Notes: a model not told the origin generated them from the sequence alone. Shown: positions 1 to 9,499, numbered from the stretch's first letter. The stretch is DNA of 64,000 bases from Rhizobium sp. SSA_523 (GCF_030435705.1 NZ_CP129382.1:434001-498000); one strand, 5' to 3'. Numbers and translations are program-made.

Positions 1-653
1 CAATCTCCCACATAGTCGTCGATCTCGCCCTGGTGGCTGCGCACCGGTTCGGCAAAGCTTGCAAAGACCTCGCCGATGAATTCCTGCGCCTTGAGATCGC
101 CGTGCTGGCGGGCAAAGGTGGTCGATCCCACGATATCGATGAAGAGGAAGAGGCGGTCCTCCTGGACCGGATGGCGATAGCGCCCGGTCAGCAGGCTGAG
201 GAAGACCCGCCGGCCCAGCAATTGCCGGACCCGCAGGATTGTCAGGCCGAGCAGCAGGAAGGCGAGCGTATAGAGAAAGGCCGGCGGACGCAGAATGAGC
301 AATTGCGTCCAGCTCGCTTGCGAAATCCCGGTGAGCTTCAGCGTCACCCCGCTAATGGCAAAGCCTATTCCCGACAAGACAAAATAGATGCCGAGGCTGG
401 ACAGGAAATAAGCAGGCGTCGCGAGCCGACGGATGCGCTCCAGAAGGCCCGGCATCAGCCCGCCGGTTTCGAAGATGATCAGTGGCAGGCTGCAGGCAAG
501 CGCATAGATGGAGCCGATATAGAAGGCGCCCTCGACCTCGAAAACCATCATGTAGAGCATGCCGGTAAAGGCAATGAAGACGAGCAGCATGGACCAGCGC
601 AGCCCGGATTGGAACGGTCGGCCCCGAAGCGCCAGTCGCGGTGATCTTGCCAT
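1..653 (-). CDS. Membrane-anchored adenylate/guanylate cyclase (class III), C-terminus cut by window edge
   Basis: This frame is read on the minus strand and runs off the left edge, so only the N-terminal ~217 residues are present. About 150 residues hold roughly four to five hydrophobic segments (for example one containing SMLLVFIAFTGMLYMMVF). The start of a class III nucleotide cyclase domain follows, with FLFIDIVGSTTFA at about residue 165-180; its Asp is the expected metal ligand. The sequence GEIDDYVGD at the edge also fits the family. Such enzymes make cAMP or cGMP from ATP or GTP at the inner membrane. The start is the ATG at 653 with a weak GGACAGG upstream; the frame stays open further upstream, so the start is uncertain. 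The purine-rich repeats at 751-885 lie in its 5' region. Confidence 0.8.
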   Translation of the reverse strand, partial: MARSPRLALRGRPFQSGLRWSMLLVFIAFTGMLYMMVFEVEGAFYIGSIYALACSLPLIIFETGGLMPGLLERIRRLATPAYFLSSLGIYFVLSGIGFAISGVTLKLTGISQASWTQLLILRPPAFLYTLAFLLLGLTILRVRQLLGRRVFLSLLTGRYRHPVQEDRLFLFIDIVGSTTFARQHGDLKAQEFIGEVFASFAEPVRSHQGEIDDYVGD

Positions 654-750
654 CCTGTCCGTGCCCCGTGGCGGGTGATGTGGGTGAAGCTGGCCCCATC
701 GTCCGCAGCAGAATAGAAGCTTTGACGGATGGTGCAAGGGGTGAGAGGGC

Positions 751-809
751 GGCGAGAGGAGGGGCGAGAGGAGGGCCAAAAGGAGGGCGAGTGGAGGGCC
801 AAGAGGAGG
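751..809. repeat. Degenerate 12-bp tandem repeat, purine-rich
   Basis: There are five consecutive units of the type GGCGAGAGGAGG: 751-762, 763-774, 775-786, 787-797 (11 bp) and 798-809. The first two are identical and the others differ at 1-4 positions. The plus strand is almost entirely G and A with runs of three to four G. Confidence 0.8.
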
Positions 810-830
810 GGCTCAAGTGACCGGGAGGGA

Positions 831-885
831 GGCTGGCAAGGGGCCGGGGGCGTGGCGGCTGGCTGGCAAGGGGTCGGGGGATGGC
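831..885. repeat. Two-copy ~26-bp G-rich direct repeat
   Basis: Copies at 831-856 and 861-885 both begin GGCTGGCAAGGGG and continue with a G5 run and TGGC. They differ by a C/T change, a few bases near the end and one indel. They are part of the same G-rich intergenic tract as the 12-bp repeat. Confidence 0.7.
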
Positions 886-1002
886 CGGCACCGGCTTGCG
901 GCATGAGATCCATCGGGAGGATTGCAATGCCGGCTTCGGCTGGCCCGAGCACGCCGGACTTTGCCCCGGCGCGCTCTCTGTCAGCCTTGCCGCGGGCCGT
1001 GC

Positions 1003-2358
1003 TCAGCGCGCTTTCAAGAAATCCGCGACGTCCAGCAGCACGAATTCGCTGTCATCCGCCTTGTCGAGGGCGCGGCCGGCCGAGAAGGGCAGATTGTTGT
1101 CATTGCCGACGAGGATATGTGTGCCATCCACGATGTCGACATTCTCGATGGTGACGAAGGGCATGCTGTAGAGCCCGTCTTTGCCGCCCTGTCTTGCCTT
1201 GTGGTCCGGATCGGCAATGGCCATCAGGTCGATATAGCCGATCTTGCGCACGGGTTTGCCGAGTGTGTCATCGGTCATCTCGATCTTATAGATCCGCTTG
1301 TGCTTCGCCGGTTGGGCAAAGCAGGTCGGTGTGGGTGTCTTCGGATCCGCGCAGGCCTGCTGCATGCCGCCTTCGCCGCCATCCCGCTCGATTATCAGCG
1401 CCGTCGTCTGATCGATCATGTTGAAATCGCCGATGGCGACCCCGCCGGCGGAAAGCGGATAGAGCCAGCTGCGGCCAGTCCAGCCGGCGCTTGCCGCGTC
1501 GAGTTCGATGATGTGCAGCACCGTCTGGCCATCGACCTGCTCGACCGCGCCGGTCTCGGTATAGAGCGGCCCCTCCAGAAGCGCGTAGAGCTTCGCGCCG
1601 TCCTTGGATAGAGCCAGGCCCTCGAAACCGCCGGACCGCTTCAGGTTGAAGGCCGGCAGTTTCGCCGTTGGATTGGCAGGCAGCGACAAAGCGGGATTGT
1701 CGGGCGAGAGGACCGGCTTGCCGTCGACCTCTGTCGGAATGACCCTCTGCAATTCGCCCTGACGGTTGACCTTCAGAACGGCGGGCTGGAATTCCTCGCC
1801 CAGCCAGAAACCGTCTTCGACCGGCTGAATCGATTCAACATCGAAATCGGCCCCCGTGAGATAGCGCTTTTCGGCGCCTTCCAGGACGATCGGACCAGTT
1901 GCCTTGCGGTCGGGGTCCGACAGGAACACGGTTTCCAGCCGCTCCACATTGCCTTTGTCCCAATCGAAGCGGATGTGGTGCAGCATCAGCATGGCGTCGC
2001 TGGAATTGGCCTTTGCGCCATAACCATTGTCGGAAAGCGTCCAGAAGGTGCCGTCCGCCATGGCCTTGATACCGGAAAAGCCCTGCAACGGCTGGCCGGC
2101 AAAGGGCAAGGCGATCCCGGTGGTGCGGTTCGCATCCTTGCCGGGGATGGAGCCCAGCGCTTCCGTCCGCTTGCCGCTTTCGGTGAATTTGCCGGAGGTT
2201 TGCAGGAAGGCGGGGGCATCTGCCGGTGCCTTGATAATGCTATTGGCAGGCACGACCGCCTGGCCGACCAGAGTGGCCGGGAAAAGCCTGTCATCGGCAA
2301 AGGCTGGATTGCACAGCAGGATCGAAAGGCCAAGCGCGGCAAGAAGAGGACGAGACAT
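1003..2358 (-). CDS. Secreted esterase-like phytase family protein
   Basis: This 451-residue protein begins with a clear Sec signal peptide (hydrophobic LLAALGLSILLC, cleavage near NPAFA-DD at residue ~21). The rest resembles the 'esterase-like activity of phytase' family (PF13449 type), a beta-propeller-like periplasmic fold. Recognisable stretches are FSGIKAMADGTFWTLSDNGYGAKANS, split here only by its surroundings, and GFEGLALSKDGAKLYALLEGP further on. The family is named for a presumed phosphoesterase activity; the real substrate is generally not known. The ATG at 2358 has an AGGTG motif six bases upstream. It stands alone on the minus strand, ~90 bp downstream of rnd, so it could be co-transcribed with it. 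Confidence 0.8.
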   Translation of the reverse strand: MSRPLLAALGLSILLCNPAFADDRLFPATLVGQAVVPANSIIKAPADAPAFLQTSGKFTESGKRTEALGSIPGKDANRTTGIALPFAGQPLQGFSGIKAMADGTFWTLSDNGYGAKANSSDAMLMLHHIRFDWDKGNVERLETVFLSDPDRKATGPIVLEGAEKRYLTGADFDVESIQPVEDGFWLGEEFQPAVLKVNRQGELQRVIPTEVDGKPVLSPDNPALSLPANPTAKLPAFNLKRSGGFEGLALSKDGAKLYALLEGPLYTETGAVEQVDGQTVLHIIELDAASAGWTGRSWLYPLSAGGVAIGDFNMIDQTTALIIERDGGEGGMQQACADPKTPTPTCFAQPAKHKRIYKIEMTDDTLGKPVRKIGYIDLMAIADPDHKARQGGKDGLYSMPFVTIENVDIVDGTHILVGNDNNLPFSAGRALDKADDSEFVLLDVADFLKAR

Positions 2359-2448
2359 AGGGGCACCTGACCACTGGGAATGAATGCCCTCTGTCTAGAT
2401 ACCGTCTGTGACAGTCTCACTATGGCTTGCTGAAGCTTTGATGACGGC

Positions 2449-3600
2449 TTAAAGCTCGACAGTCTCGACCTTCTTGTCGACGAAGCGAAGCGCGACCGAT
2501 CCTGCGATCAGTTTCAAGGCCGGCTCTCCGAAGAGATCGCGCCGCCAGCCGGCCAGGGCCGCCACTTCGGCATTCTCGCCATCCACCGCGATTTTGTCGA
2601 GGTCGTCGGTATTGGCGATCACCTTGGCGGCCACCCCGTGCTTTTCCGAAATCAGCCGCAGCAGAACCTTGAGGAGTTCAACGGCCGATTGTGCGCCTTC
2701 GGGCGTGTGGACATGCTTGGGCGCATGCGGCATCTCGGCCTTGGGCAGTGCCAAAGCGGTGTTGACCGCGTCGAGAATGGCGCCGGCGGAGGAGGAGCGC
2801 TCCCAGCCCTTGGGAATGGTGCGCAAGCGGCCCAGCGCCTCGCTGTCCTTCGGCTGCTGCTGGGCAATCTCGTAGATCGCATCGTCCTTGAGGACTCGCG
2901 AGCGCGGAACATTCCGGCTGCGGGCCTCCCGCTCGCGCCATGCGGCGACATATTTCAGGATGGCAAGCTCCTGCGGCTTGCGCAGGCGCGATTTCAGCCG
3001 CAGCCAGGCATCATCCGGATGCATGTCGTAGGTTTCCGGATTTTCGAGCACCGCCATCTCTTCGGAAACCCAGGTTGCGCGGCCTTCACGCTCCAGCTGG
3101 TCCTTGAGGAAAAGATAGACGTCGCGCAGATGGGTCACATCGGCCAGCGCGTAATCCAGCTGCTTTTCCGAAAGCGGCCTGCGGCTCCAGTCGGTAAAGC
3201 GCGAGGACTTGTCGATCTGCACGTTCTTCGTGCGCTGGACGAGCTGGTCATAGGAAATCGAATCGCCGAAGCCGCACACCATGGCGGCGACCTGCGTGTC
3301 GAAGATCGGATGCGGGATCAGCTTGCCCAGGTGATAGACGATTTCCAGATCCTGCCGGGCGGCATGGAAGACCTTCAGCACCGCGCTATTGCCCATCAGG
3401 GCAAAGAAGGGCGCAAGATCCAGGCCCTTGGCCAAAGGATCGACAATCACTTCGAGATCCGGACTGGCCATCTGGATGAGGCAGAGTTCCGGCCAGAACG
3501 TCGTTTCCCGAAGGAATTCCGTGTCCACGGTCACGAAGTCGGATTGGGCAAGCTTGCTGCAGGCGTCGGCAAGAGCGGCAGTCGTTTCAATGATCAACAT
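2449..3600 (-). CDS. rnd: Ribonuclease D
   Basis: This is a 383-residue 3'-5' exoribonuclease of the DEDDy class, involved in tRNA 3'-end trimming and RNA turnover in the cytoplasm. The three Exo motifs are present: DTEF (Asp26, Glu28), HAARQDLE (Asp84) and YALAD (Tyr150, Asp154). An HRDC-like helical domain follows at about residues 205-285 (RKPQELAILKYVAAWRERE). Length and order match the family. The start is ATG at 3600; no strong ribosome binding site is visible. In many rhizobia rnd lies close to aspS, and aspS is indeed found at 7.7 kb, separated here by the oxidase, the MFS gene and the methyltransferase-like gene. Confidence 0.95.
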   Translation of the reverse strand: MLIIETTAALADACSKLAQSDFVTVDTEFLRETTFWPELCLIQMASPDLEVIVDPLAKGLDLAPFFALMGNSAVLKVFHAARQDLEIVYHLGKLIPHPIFDTQVAAMVCGFGDSISYDQLVQRTKNVQIDKSSRFTDWSRRPLSEKQLDYALADVTHLRDVYLFLKDQLEREGRATWVSEEMAVLENPETYDMHPDDAWLRLKSRLRKPQELAILKYVAAWREREARSRNVPRSRVLKDDAIYEIAQQQPKDSEALGRLRTIPKGWERSSSAGAILDAVNTALALPKAEMPHAPKHVHTPEGAQSAVELLKVLLRLISEKHGVAAKVIANTDDLDKIAVDGENAEVAALAGWRRDLFGEPALKLIAGSVALRFVDKKVETVEL

Positions 3601-3720
3601 AGTCGTTCGTCAACAGACCCTAGATGGCGTTGTTCCACCTTCCTTTTCCCTTTCGGCCCCGGATGTCAACAGAAGCGGCGAAAAAGACGCTCAAGGCCTG
3701 CGGCTTGCGCCCTCCCGCCA

Positions 3721-5142
3721 TCACGCAACGCGCAGATAGGAGGTCATGCCGGTCTTCTGGTGCTCGATGATATGGCAGTGCAGAACCCAGTCGCCCGGAT
3801 TGTCCGCCACCAGCGCGAGTTGAACCTTTTCATCCGGCAAGACGAGGTAAGTGTCGGAAATCAGGGGTGAAACGGTGCGGGTGCTGGAGGCGATCACCTG
3901 GAAGTTCATGCCGTGCAGGTGGATCGGATGCAAATGCGGCGTGAGGTTTTCCAGGTTTATCAGATAGGTTTTCCCGAGTTTAAGCTCCGCCAGCGGTGCC
4001 GTCGGGTCGGCGGTGTCTCCCGGCCAGGGAACCTTGTTGATGGCCCAGAAGGAATAGCCGAGAAAGCCGCAAAAGGAATCGCGACCGGCATTCTCCGCCG
4101 TCGCACTCAGGACGAGCGGGATCGTCTCGGCCGATTTGAGGTCGGGAACGGTCCAGGGATTGGGGGCCAGCGCGCTAACCGATCGCAGGTCGCGCTTCAG
4201 CGAGCCGCCGATCGCCCGCAGCGTGGCGACGGTCCTGGCGCTGGAAGGCCGGATATCGACAAGCGATGCCGTCTGACCTTCGCCCTCGGGCATGCGGATC
4301 ACGAGATCCGCCCTCTGGCCGGGCGAAAGGGTCAGCTGGTCCAGCGGCACCGGCTGCGGAAGCGGCTGGCCGTCAAGCGCGATGATGGCCGCCTCGGCCC
4401 CCTCCAGCCTCAGCGAATAGATCCGCGTGACATCCGTGACCGCCAGGCGAAGGCGGATCAATCCGCCCGCCGGCGCATCGAAATTCGGCTGAACCTGCCA
4501 GTTGGCGCCTCTGACCGTGCCGAATGTGCCGTTCTTGGCGGCATCGCGCGGCTTGAACTGGGCGATGAACTGCCCGTCGCCGCCCAGCCGCCAATCGCGC
4601 AGGTTGACGGCGATATCACCGTCGAAAACCGGATCGGCGGGGTTTTCGACGATGAAGAGGCCGGTCATGCCGCGCCCCATCTGCGTCAGCGTGTTGCAAT
4701 GCGGATGATACCAGAAGGTGCCCGCATCGGGCGGCGTGAACCGGTAATCGAAACTGTCGCCGGTGTAGACGTAAGGCTGGGTGAGGAAGGGCACGCCGTC
4801 CATGCTGTTGGCGATGCGCAGGCCATGCCAGTGAATGGTCGTCGGCTCGTCAAGACGGTTGGTCAGGCGCGCGGCAAAGCTCTGGCCCTGCTTGACGCGA
4901 AGCGTGGGCGGCATGGGTCCCATGGGCCCCACGGGCCCCAAGGCGGCATCCTGAAGGCCGTAGGTCATCACCTCGCGGGTCAGGTTCCGGCCATCCAGGA
5001 CCGCTTCGGTGCGCTTTGCCTCGAGTGTCACCGCCGTTGCAGCCGAGGCGCTGCGATACAGTCCTGCGGCTCCGAGTCCCGCGCCATAGGCGGCAAGGCC
5101 GGCACCGGCTTTGAGAAGGTTGCGGCGGGACAGCACAGGCAT
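3721..5142 (-). CDS. Multicopper oxidase, Tat-exported
   Basis: This 473-residue protein starts with a twin-arginine signal (SRRNLLKAG, Arg6-Arg7, then a hydrophobic Ala/Gly stretch), so it is probably folded with copper before export to the periplasm. Three cupredoxin domains are implied by the four copper motifs: HWHG (His104, His106), WYHPH (His146, His148), HLHPIHLHG (~400-410), and HCHIIEHQKTGM at the C-terminus (His455, Cys456, His457, His461, Met466). Met466 is the usual axial type-1 ligand. The family couples one-electron oxidation of substrate to reduction of O2 to water. Substrate is not evident: copper tolerance (CueO-like), metal oxidation and cell division (SufI-like) are options, and intact copper ligands argue against SufI. 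A GGAG lies 8 bases before the ATG. Confidence 0.9.
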   Translation of the reverse strand: MPVLSRRNLLKAGAGLAAYGAGLGAAGLYRSASAATAVTLEAKRTEAVLDGRNLTREVMTYGLQDAALGPVGPMGPMPPTLRVKQGQSFAARLTNRLDEPTTIHWHGLRIANSMDGVPFLTQPYVYTGDSFDYRFTPPDAGTFWYHPHCNTLTQMGRGMTGLFIVENPADPVFDGDIAVNLRDWRLGGDGQFIAQFKPRDAAKNGTFGTVRGANWQVQPNFDAPAGGLIRLRLAVTDVTRIYSLRLEGAEAAIIALDGQPLPQPVPLDQLTLSPGQRADLVIRMPEGEGQTASLVDIRPSSARTVATLRAIGGSLKRDLRSVSALAPNPWTVPDLKSAETIPLVLSATAENAGRDSFCGFLGYSFWAINKVPWPGDTADPTAPLAELKLGKTYLINLENLTPHLHPIHLHGMNFQVIASSTRTVSPLISDTYLVLPDEKVQLALVADNPGDWVLHCHIIEHQKTGMTSYLRVA

Positions 5143-5364
5143 GAGGGCGCTCCGACTTCAAACCTGACCGCGCGACACTGCGCGGCGGTTTTGCGAGAAC
5201 AACATGCGCAAGACAGACCCTGAAAGCGTGACGAGCCGACCATGAGGATCGCGACACGCTTGCCGTCCGAAAGCATGCTTCCCGCTTCCTTTGCCTGCTT
5301 AAAGCTGAGCGGCACGATCATCAATAGGAGGCGCCCGGCGAAATTGCCGCAGGCCGGGACCGGC

Positions 5365-6612
5365 TTACGGCTTGTCGCCCTTGCCCTGGTCCGAAGGCGC
5401 TCCGGCCAGCCGGTTGAAATAGGGCGAGGTGCGCAACAGGGCCCGGAAGCGTCCGGGCCGCTGCGAGGGTGGCACCGGCGGCCGCACCCGCATGCGCACC
5501 ACCGTGTACCAGAGGAAGCCGGCAAAGATGAAGGAGGTGTAGACGAAGAAGGCCTCCGGCCCGATGAATTGCAGCAAAAGCGAGGCCAGAAGCGGGCCGA
5601 TCGTCGCGCCGATCGACCAGAAGAACAGCAGGCCCGCAGAGACCAGCGCATGTTCGCCCGGCTTGGCATGATCATTCCCGTGCGCCGAACACAAAGAATA
5701 GAGCGGCATGGCAAAGGCGCCATAGATGAAGACGCCGATGATATTGGACGTCTCATCCGTGCCGGCGAAGAAGGACAGGTAGCCGCCCGTCAGGATCGTC
5801 CCGATAGTGGCCCAGATGATCACCTTGCGGCGGTCGAGCCGGTCGGAGAACAGGCCGAGCGGATATTGCAGCACGACCCCGCCGATAATGCCGGCGCTCA
5901 TGAAGGTGGCGATCTGCGTCACGTCCATGCCGATATCCTGGGCGTAAAGCGGCCCGATATTGCGGAAGGCGGCCATGCTGAGGCCGACGGCGACGACACC
6001 GACGACCGAAAGCGGCGAGATGCGCCAGACGGCGCGAATATCGTAGTTGATCGCCTCCGGCGGCGTCGGGCTGGATCGGTCGGCAACGGAGATCGGCACC
6101 AGCGAAAGCGCAAGGGCGATCGCCACCAGCGAAAAGATCACCGGTCCGTCAATGCCGAAGGCAGGGATGAGGTATTGCGCCAGCGTGACCGAGCTGAGGT
6201 CGACCAGGCGATAGACCGACAAGGTGCGGGCGCGGTTCTGGTTCGTCACCTTGGCATTGATCCAGCTCTCGACGACGGCAAACAGGCTGGCGACGCAGAT
6301 GCCGATGGCAAAGCGCATCAGGGTCCAGAAGATCGGCGAGATCACCAGCGGCATCAGGATCGAACAGCAGGCGGCAATGGCTGCCATGGCGGCGAAGGTG
6401 CGGATATGGCCGATCGAACGCAGGATGCGGGTGACATAGAGACAGCCGATGGCAAAGCCGATGCTGTAGCCGGCTCCGATCAGCCCGATGACCGAAGGGG
6501 AAAATCCCTCCGACGATCCGCGAAGGGCAATATAGGTCCCCTGCAAGCCGTTCCCGCCGATCAGTATGCCCGCCGTAACGAGGAGAGGAACTAGCGGACG
6601 AATGGTCGACAT
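5365..6612 (-). CDS. MFS transporter, YcaD-like
   Basis: This is a major facilitator superfamily protein of about 415 residues with 12 predicted membrane segments. The loop between helices 8 and 9 has the typical motif LGLFSDRLDRRKVI, and helix 4-5 features LMRFAIGICVASLFAVVESWIN resemble the YcaD group. It ends with a basic, proline-rich cytoplasmic tail (PPVPPSQRPGRFRALLR). Substrate cannot be read from the sequence. I chose the ATG at 6612 (MSTIRPLVPLL) because homologues usually begin there; an ATG at 6624 and a TTG at 6645 are in frame, and none has a strong ribosome binding site. No operon partner is obvious; the next gene downstream is the multicopper oxidase, 222 bp away. Confidence 0.8.
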   Translation of the reverse strand: MSTIRPLVPLLVTAGILIGGNGLQGTYIALRGSSEGFSPSVIGLIGAGYSIGFAIGCLYVTRILRSIGHIRTFAAMAAIAACCSILMPLVISPIFWTLMRFAIGICVASLFAVVESWINAKVTNQNRARTLSVYRLVDLSSVTLAQYLIPAFGIDGPVIFSLVAIALALSLVPISVADRSSPTPPEAINYDIRAVWRISPLSVVGVVAVGLSMAAFRNIGPLYAQDIGMDVTQIATFMSAGIIGGVVLQYPLGLFSDRLDRRKVIIWATIGTILTGGYLSFFAGTDETSNIIGVFIYGAFAMPLYSLCSAHGNDHAKPGEHALVSAGLLFFWSIGATIGPLLASLLLQFIGPEAFFVYTSFIFAGFLWYTVVRMRVRPPVPPSQRPGRFRALLRTSPYFNRLAGAPSDQGKGDKP

Positions 6613-7062
6613 GGGAACCGGCATGAGACTGAGGATGCAGCGCAACGCAGGATGCGGGCACGGCTTGATCCGTGTTGTAACCCTCCCCGACGGGCGATGA
6701 CAATTCAGAGCGTGAATTGATCGATCAAATATATCGATGCACCGTTGTGCCGATCACCCGGTAGATCAGTCGATAAACCAGACGATCAACCAGTCATCGG
6801 GCGAGGCGGCGGATCCATCGGGGACCGGATCGCCACTCGGTGGCGGAACCCGCCTTCGCGGTGGGGCTTCCGGCGCCCTGTCTTCACGTCCTGCTCGGTA
6901 CGCACGGGATGGCTTGAATCTTTGATGTCACACTTTTAGGAGATGCTGCATGCGGTCCGCGGGCTTGTGTCGGCCGGTCGCCAGTGAGGGAATGACGGTC
7001 TTGACGCGGATGGTGTTTCGAACGTGATCCTGCAAATGACCGTGGGGGCGGTGAGGGGTGAG
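6613..7062. other. Intergenic region without a recognised gene
   Basis: This 450-bp gap lies between the divergent MFS and methyltransferase-like genes. It contains a perfect 12-bp palindrome TTGATCGATCAA at 6717-6728, followed by an AT-rich stretch (ATATATCGAT) and several further GATC motifs up to about 6810. It probably carries the promoters of both neighbours. I see no gene with a credible ribosome binding site. Confidence 0.5.
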
Positions 7063-7599
7063 ATGGAATTCGTGCTGATCCTGTTGTTTGTCATCGGCGC
7101 TCTGGTGCGGGTGTCGAGTGTTCTGGTGTCCAGGCGGCATGAAAGCGCCCTGCGCAAGGCCGGGGCCATGGAATATGGCGCGCTCAATACCCGCCTTCTG
7201 GCTCTGGCGCATATCGCCTTCTATATCGCCTGCCTTTGCGAAGGCCTTGTCCGCGAAACCCGCTTCGATCCGGTCTCGCTGCTCGGTCTTCTGCTATACG
7301 CGGCGGCGATCGGAATGCTGGTGTGGATCGTGCAGATCCTCGGTCCCTTGTGGACGGTCAAGATCATGATCGCGCGCCAGCACGAGATCAATCGCCATTT
7401 CCTGTTCCGCACCATCCGCCACCCGAATTACTTCCTCAACATCCTGCCGGAGCTCCTCGGCTTTGCGCTGATGTTCCACGCCTATCTGACCTTGATGGTG
7501 GGCCTGCCGGTCTACGGCCTGTTTCTCGCCATCCGCATTCATCAGGAGGAGGCGGCCATGCGTGCGCTGGCCGCAAGGCAGCAGAAAGAGGCCGCCTGA
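7063..7599 (+). CDS. Isoprenylcysteine carboxyl methyltransferase (ICMT)-family membrane protein
   Basis: This integral membrane protein of 178 residues has four to five hydrophobic helices. The C-terminal half carries the ICMT-family signature: TIRHPNYFLNILPELLGFAL, a His-Pro-x-Tyr motif followed by a buried Glu, as in PF04140 proteins that bind S-adenosylmethionine within the membrane. Bacterial members are mostly uncharacterised; prenylated protein substrates are not expected here, so small lipids or quinone-like molecules are more likely acceptors (inference). The longer frame begins at a GTG at 7024, but the ATG at 7063 has GGGGTGAG directly upstream and is preferred. aspS follows 110 bp downstream on the same strand. 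Confidence 0.75.
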   Translation: MEFVLILLFVIGALVRVSSVLVSRRHESALRKAGAMEYGALNTRLLALAHIAFYIACLCEGLVRETRFDPVSLLGLLLYAAAIGMLVWIVQILGPLWTVKIMIARQHEINRHFLFRTIRHPNYFLNILPELLGFALMFHAYLTLMVGLPVYGLFLAIRIHQEEAAMRALAARQQKEAA

Positions 7600-7708
7600 C
7601 CGGTTCTGCCTTGACAAAGCAGGCGCGTCATGCGCTTTTCCGCCCGATTTTCCCCTGCCGGCCCGGCCTTGCGCAGTGCGCCGGCACAAGTGATTCCAGG
7701 ATTTCGAC

Positions 7709-9499
7709 ATGCACCGTTACCGCAGCCACACCTGTGCAGCCCTCCGCAAGTCCGATGTGGGCCAAACCGTTCGCCTGTCCGGCTGGGTCCATCGCGTCCG
7801 CGACCATGGCGGCGTTCTCTTCATCGACCTGCGCGACCATTACGGCATGACGCAGGTGGTGGCCGATCCGGATAGCCCTGCCTTCAAGATGGCGGAGACG
7901 GTTCGCGGCGAATGGGTCATCCGCATCGACGGCGTGGTCAAGGCGCGGACCGACGAAACCGTCAACAAGACGATGCCGACCGGCGAGATCGAACTCTACG
8001 CCCGGGAGATCGAGGTTCTGTCGGCCGCCAAGGAACTGCCGCTACCTGTCTTCGGCGAGCCGGATTATCCGGAAGACGTGCGCCTGAAATACCGCTTCCT
8101 CGACCTGCGGCGCGAGACGCTGCACAAGAACATCGTCCGCCGCACGCAGATCATCGCCTCGATGCGTTCGGGCATGACGGCTGAAGGCTTCGCCGAATAT
8201 TCGACGCCCATCCTGACGGCCTCCTCGCCGGAAGGCGCGCGCGACTTCCTCGTGCCGAGCCGGATCCATCCCGGCCAGTTCTTCGCGCTGCCGCAGGCGC
8301 CGCAGCAGTACAAGCAGCTCCTGATGGTGGCCGGCTTCGACCGCTACTTCCAGATTGCGCCGTGCTTCCGCGACGAAGACCCGCGTGCCGACCGCTTGCC
8401 GGGCGAATTCTACCAGCTCGACGTCGAGATGAGCTTCGTCACCCAGGAGGATGTCTGGGGCACGATGGAGCCGATGATGACCAAGGTCTTCGAGCAGTTT
8501 GCCGAAGGCAAGCCGGTGACCCAAGAATGGCCGCGCATTCCCTACGATGTGGCCATCCGGAAGTACGGCTCCGACAAGCCGGACCTCAGAAATCCGATCG
8601 AGATGCAGGATGTGACCGAGCATTTCGCCGGCTCCGGCTTCAAGGTCTTCGCCAATATGATCGCCTCCAATCCGAAGGTGCAGGTCTGGGCCATTCCCGC
8701 CAAGACCGGCGGCTCCCGCGCTTTCTGCGACCGGATGAATGCCTGGGCGCAGAGCCAGGGCCAGCCGGGCCTCGGCTATATCTTCTGGAAGGAAGAGGAC
8801 GGCAAGATTTCCGGATCCGGCCCGCTCGCCAAGAATATCGGCGAGGAGCGTACCCAGGCCGTGCGCAGCCAGCTCGGCCTCGAGGCCGGCGATGCCTGCT
8901 TCTTCGTCGCGGGCGAGCCCGCCAAGTTCTACAAGTTTGCCGGTGAGGCGCGCACCCGCGTCGGTGAGGATCTGAACCTCGTCGACCGCGACCGGTTCGA
9001 ATTGTGCTGGATCGTCGATTTCCCCTTCTTCGAATACAACGAGGAAGACAAGAAGGTCGATTTCGCCCACAACCCCTTCTCCATGCCGCAGGGCGGCCTG
9101 GAAGCTTTGGAAAGCCAGGATCCGCTGACGATCAAGGCCTACCAGTATGATGCCGTCTGCAACGGCTTCGAGATCGCCTCGGGCTCCATTCGTAACCAGT
9201 CGCCGGAGCTGATGGTCAAAGCCTTCGAACTGGTCGGTCTTTCCAAGGCCGACGTGGAAGAGCGCTTCGGCGGCATGTATCGCGCCTTCCAGTATGGCGC
9301 GCCGCCGCATGGTGGCTGCGCTTTCGGCATCGACCGTATCGTCATGCTGCTGGTGGGCGCCAAGAACCTGCGCGAGATCACGCTGTTCCCGATGAACCAG
9401 CAGGCGCAGGACCTTCTGATGAATGCCCCGGCGCCGGCCATGCCGAAGCAGCTGATGGAATTGTCGCTGCGGGTCATTCCGCCGCAGAAGAAGGACTGA
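7709..9499 (+). CDS. aspS: Aspartyl-tRNA synthetase
   Basis: This 596-residue class II synthetase charges tRNA-Asp with aspartate. An N-terminal OB-fold anticodon-binding domain covers about residues 1-105. Motif 2 is seen as [20 protein letters not shown], the bacterial GAD insertion follows, and motif 3 lies near the C-terminus ([15 protein letters not shown]). In the OB domain the sequence RDHGGV places a His at residue 33. That position is His in the non-discriminating AspRS described in Pseudomonas and Leu in the discriminating E. coli enzyme. The enzyme may therefore also form Asp-tRNA-Asn, to be amidated by GatCAB (inference). An 8-bp hairpin (9508-9515 with 9524-9531) follows the stop but lacks a T run. 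Confidence 0.97.
   Translation: MHRYRSHTCAALRKSDVGQTVRLSGWVHRVRDHGGVLFIDLRDHYGMTQVVADPDSPAFKMAETVRGEWVIRIDGVVKARTDETVNKTMPTGEIELYAREIEVLSAAKELPLPVFGEPDYPEDVRLKYRFLDLRRETLHKNIVRRTQIIASMRSGMTAEGFAEYSTPILTASSPEGARDFLVPSRIHPGQFFALPQAPQQYKQLLMVAGFDRYFQIAPCFRDEDPRADRLPGEFYQLDVEMSFVTQEDVWGTMEPMMTKVFEQFAEGKPVTQEWPRIPYDVAIRKYGSDKPDLRNPIEMQDVTEHFAGSGFKVFANMIASNPKVQVWAIPAKTGGSRAFCDRMNAWAQSQGQPGLGYIFWKEEDGKISGSGPLAKNIGEERTQAVRSQLGLEAGDACFFVAGEPAKFYKFAGEARTRVGEDLNLVDRDRFELCWIVDFPFFEYNEEDKKVDFAHNPFSMPQGGLEALESQDPLTIKAYQYDAVCNGFEIASGSIRNQSPELMVKAFELVGLSKADVEERFGGMYRAFQYGAPPHGGCAFGIDRIVMLLVGAKNLREITLFPMNQQAQDLLMNAPAPAMPKQLMELSLRVIPPQKKD

Larger units (their letters stand above)
654..1002. other. Intergenic region with low-complexity G/A-rich repeats
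   Basis: No convincing gene is seen between the cyclase start and the end of the esterase gene. The open frames here carry Pro/Ser/Arg-rich low-complexity translations that follow from the repeats. The stretch holds about five 12-bp purine units (751-809) and a two-copy ~26-bp direct repeat (831-885). Both genes read leftward, so it would be the upstream region of the cyclase. Confidence 0.6.

Noticed and set aside
352..952. Two overlapping minus-strand frames at the left end
   Set aside because: They are out of frame with the cyclase, and their translations are Pro/Ser-rich readings of the G/A repeats.
2638..3870. 410-residue open frame opposite rnd and the oxidase end
   Set aside because: It spans two real minus-strand genes and the gap between them, and has no coherent domain.
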